7,983 bases of DNA from Desulfobacterales bacterium (lineage in GTDB: Bacteria; Desulfobacterota; Desulfobacteria; Desulfobacterales; Desulfobacteraceae), in assembly GCA_022361535.1 (NCBI GenBank), contig JAKSAU010001070.1:1-7983 (forward strand), read 5' to 3'. Position 1 is the first letter of the stretch. Each line of letters starts with the position of its first letter. Below, in pieces: positions 6,427 to 7,983 of the stretch. A program made the position numbers and the translations under genes. The notes below the pieces were generated by a model, which saw nothing but the letters and a program-made list of their open reading frames with translations, had not been told where the DNA came from and did no database searches.

Positions 6427-7983
6427 GACCTTTTCGTGTTGTTCTGCTTCAGCCTTGATGGTGCAGACGGCATGGTTCCAAACCACATCATGGGCAAAAT
6501 CCGGAAACAGGTGCTTGAACACAAACCAAAATGTCCTGGATACAGACGTCCGTCCTTTTTTATAATCAAATGCAGTATAGACCACCAGGCGATTGTTCCC
6601 GTCACGGGTTGGCGTGATGTCAAAAACCAGCTTGCCATTATGTGTAAACAAAGAAGAGGGTTCATAAACCAAAGCTTTATTTCCAATACGTTGAACCAAG
6701 CTTATATCCATAAAAAGAGGTAAAAAGGACGGGCTGTAACGAATGACTGCTCCCTTTTCATTGGCCCCCCCAAAGATTCGTTTAACATCGACAAACCTGA
6801 GCCTTAGAAAACTAGAATCAGGCTCTCCAAACCGTCCCAATTCATTAAATATAGTTTGGCCAGATGCGCGGATCTTGACTGCATACATTCGCTCCATTTG
6901 TGGTTTCTTATCAAGAATAATCCCAAGGGGTTTTGAAACTGAAAATTTGATATAATCACGTTTTTCCTTGATCACAACAGCAGGATAACGACCATGGGTT
7001 CCCCATTTCAAGTTAAAAAAACGCTCTACCGCCATATTTCGCAGCGTTTTTACTATTCCCCTGGCCAAAGAGCCCAAGACACTCCCGGATAAAAGGCGTT
7101 TGAACACTAGTCTGTATTCCTTGGGGCTACTCCCGATTTCCCAAAGCATGCTGCCGACGGGCCATTGATCCATGCGTTTAAACTTCATCTCTGTGGCAAA
7201 GGTTTGATACAGTACCCTGCTGAAAAAAGGGGATTTCAACGCAGTTTGCATCAGGCCCACAAGCATTTTTCCATAGAGATTGTCTTTATACAGCCACTTC
7301 CTTGCAGCAGCATAAGCCGGAGCCAGGCTCTTTTTATCTACCCCGCTGTACAGAACCGTATGGGCAAGGTTCCGGCTTATTATGAATGCAGAATAAAGCC
7401 CGTCCCTGTATAGTCTTGCCCCTATTGCGTCTCCAACCAGACCGATCCTTTGGTTAAAGGGGTTGCGGGCAGGCGATATTGCCATTAACGGATTACACGA
7501 GCATGAAATAGGACAGGATTGAGGCGTTATACCAGGAAGTACCTGCCTGACACTTTTAAGGGTGAAAAATTGCTTTATAATGGCATCTGTATCATGTGGA
7601 AAATTTGCCTGGTCAATGCTTTTCCCCATAAGGGCTACAGTTAGGTATGATCTTTTAGGCACAAGGGCTGCATGGTCAATATCCAGTTTTTTAGACCCTG
7701 AAACAATAATGTAAAGTTCCTGATCCAGATATTTTTTCAAATACCGTGATCCAGGTTTAAGTTCAAAGATCAATGCCGGCCGGGTTCGGACAGGAACATA
7801 ACTTGAATTAAGCCGTTGAAACGCTTTTAAGGGATATGAGATCGCACCCCCTTTACCTGCATTAATTCCAACTGCCATGCATAAAAAATCGGCCTCAATA
7901 TTAAATGGCAGAGATGATTCTGCATTCAGCGACACCACAGGTTTGTTTTCTTTTGAGTATGAAATATCAACAGCTGTTGCCGT
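6394..7983 (-). CDS. FAD-dependent oxidoreductase, geranylgeranyl-reductase/UbiH-like, C-terminal part (cut by window edge)
   Basis: The frame is open to the right edge, giving 529 residues; the start and the N-terminal FAD-binding GxGxxG lie outside. A GTG at 7938 is an internal Val codon, not a convincing start, because coding sequence continues for 15 more codons. Residues 34-39 (ADFLCM, followed by AVGINA) fit the second FAD contact of this superfamily. RIGLVGDAIGARLYRDG at 179-195 is the conserved GD motif binding the ribityl chain. Three cysteines, Cys157, Cys161 and Cys163 (CPISCSC), sit just before it. After about residue 320 comes a beta-rich segment of roughly 190 residues that I cannot assign; a helix-grip (SRPBCC-like) fold is only a guess. 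Such enzymes reduce isoprenoid C=C bonds or hydroxylate aromatic substrates; which applies here is unknown. The 3' end overlaps the convergent OYE-USP gene by 33 bases. Confidence 0.75.
   Translation of the reverse strand, partial: TATAVDISYSKENKPVVSLNAESSLPFNIEADFLCMAVGINAGKGGAISYPLKAFQRLNSSYVPVRTRPALIFELKPGSRYLKKYLDQELYIIVSGSKKLDIDHAALVPKRSYLTVALMGKSIDQANFPHDTDAIIKQFFTLKSVRQVLPGITPQSCPISCSCNPLMAISPARNPFNQRIGLVGDAIGARLYRDGLYSAFIISRNLAHTVLYSGVDKKSLAPAYAAARKWLYKDNLYGKMLVGLMQTALKSPFFSRVLYQTFATEMKFKRMDQWPVGSMLWEIGSSPKEYRLVFKRLLSGSVLGSLARGIVKTLRNMAVERFFNLKWGTHGRYPAVVIKEKRDYIKFSVSKPLGIILDKKPQMERMYAVKIRASGQTIFNELGRFGEPDSSFLRLRFVDVKRIFGGANEKGAVIRYSPSFLPLFMDISLVQRIGNKALVYEPSSLFTHNGKLVFDITPTRDGNNRLVVYTAFDYKKGRTSVSRTFWFVFKHLFPDFAHDVVWNHAVCTIKAEAEQHEKVLVDEKNGLIG

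Noticed and set aside
7936..7938. GTG as the start of the FAD oxidoreductase
   Set aside because: The frame stays open to the window edge, the FAD-binding N terminus is missing from the 514-residue version, and no ribosome binding site is seen just upstream (the bases there are coding).

Overview
The window looks like chromosomal DNA of an anaerobic Desulfobacterota bacterium, most likely Desulfobacteraceae. This is inferred from three things: ispG directly followed by an archaeal/eukaryal-type proS, a membrane sensor that ends after its phospho-acceptor domain, and a dense set of flavin and Fe-S oxidoreductases. I see no tRNA, rRNA, CRISPR, insertion sequence or phage gene. Five genes plus a sixth cut by the left edge cover almost everything, in alternating orientations.

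Left part (1-1139, minus strand): ispG, the [4Fe-4S] enzyme of the MEP isoprenoid pathway, overlaps by 17 bases the start of proS, of which only the first 20 codons are in the window. A 310-base divergent region (1140-1449) follows. It holds a possible ispG promoter, a terminator-like hairpin in the predicted ispG leader, and a possible promoter for the next gene.

Middle part: a plus-strand membrane sensor (1450-3186, TTG start) has a double-Cache-like periplasmic domain, a PAS domain and a HisKA phospho-acceptor helix, but no ATPase domain. Five bases later it meets, tail to tail, a minus-strand extended-SDR epimerase/dehydrogenase (3192-4286).

Right part: divergent from the SDR gene is a large Old Yellow Enzyme-family flavoprotein (4423-6426). 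It keeps the Fe-S cysteine cluster seen in dienoyl-CoA-reductase-type enzymes, but universal-stress-protein (USP) sequence replaces the usual FAD/NAD(P)H-binding half. This fusion is the most unusual item here. Its 3' end overlaps by 33 bases the convergent last gene (6394 to beyond 7983), an FAD-dependent oxidoreductase of the geranylgeranyl-reductase/UbiH-like superfamily with an unassigned C-terminal half; its N terminus lies outside the window.

Working together: ispG-proS is housekeeping. The SDR, OYE-USP and FAD-oxidoreductase genes sit side by side and could act on a common lipid, isoprenoid or enoyl substrate, but their orientations do not make one operon, so that link is inference. 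The sensor has no adjacent response regulator and must find its kinase partner elsewhere.
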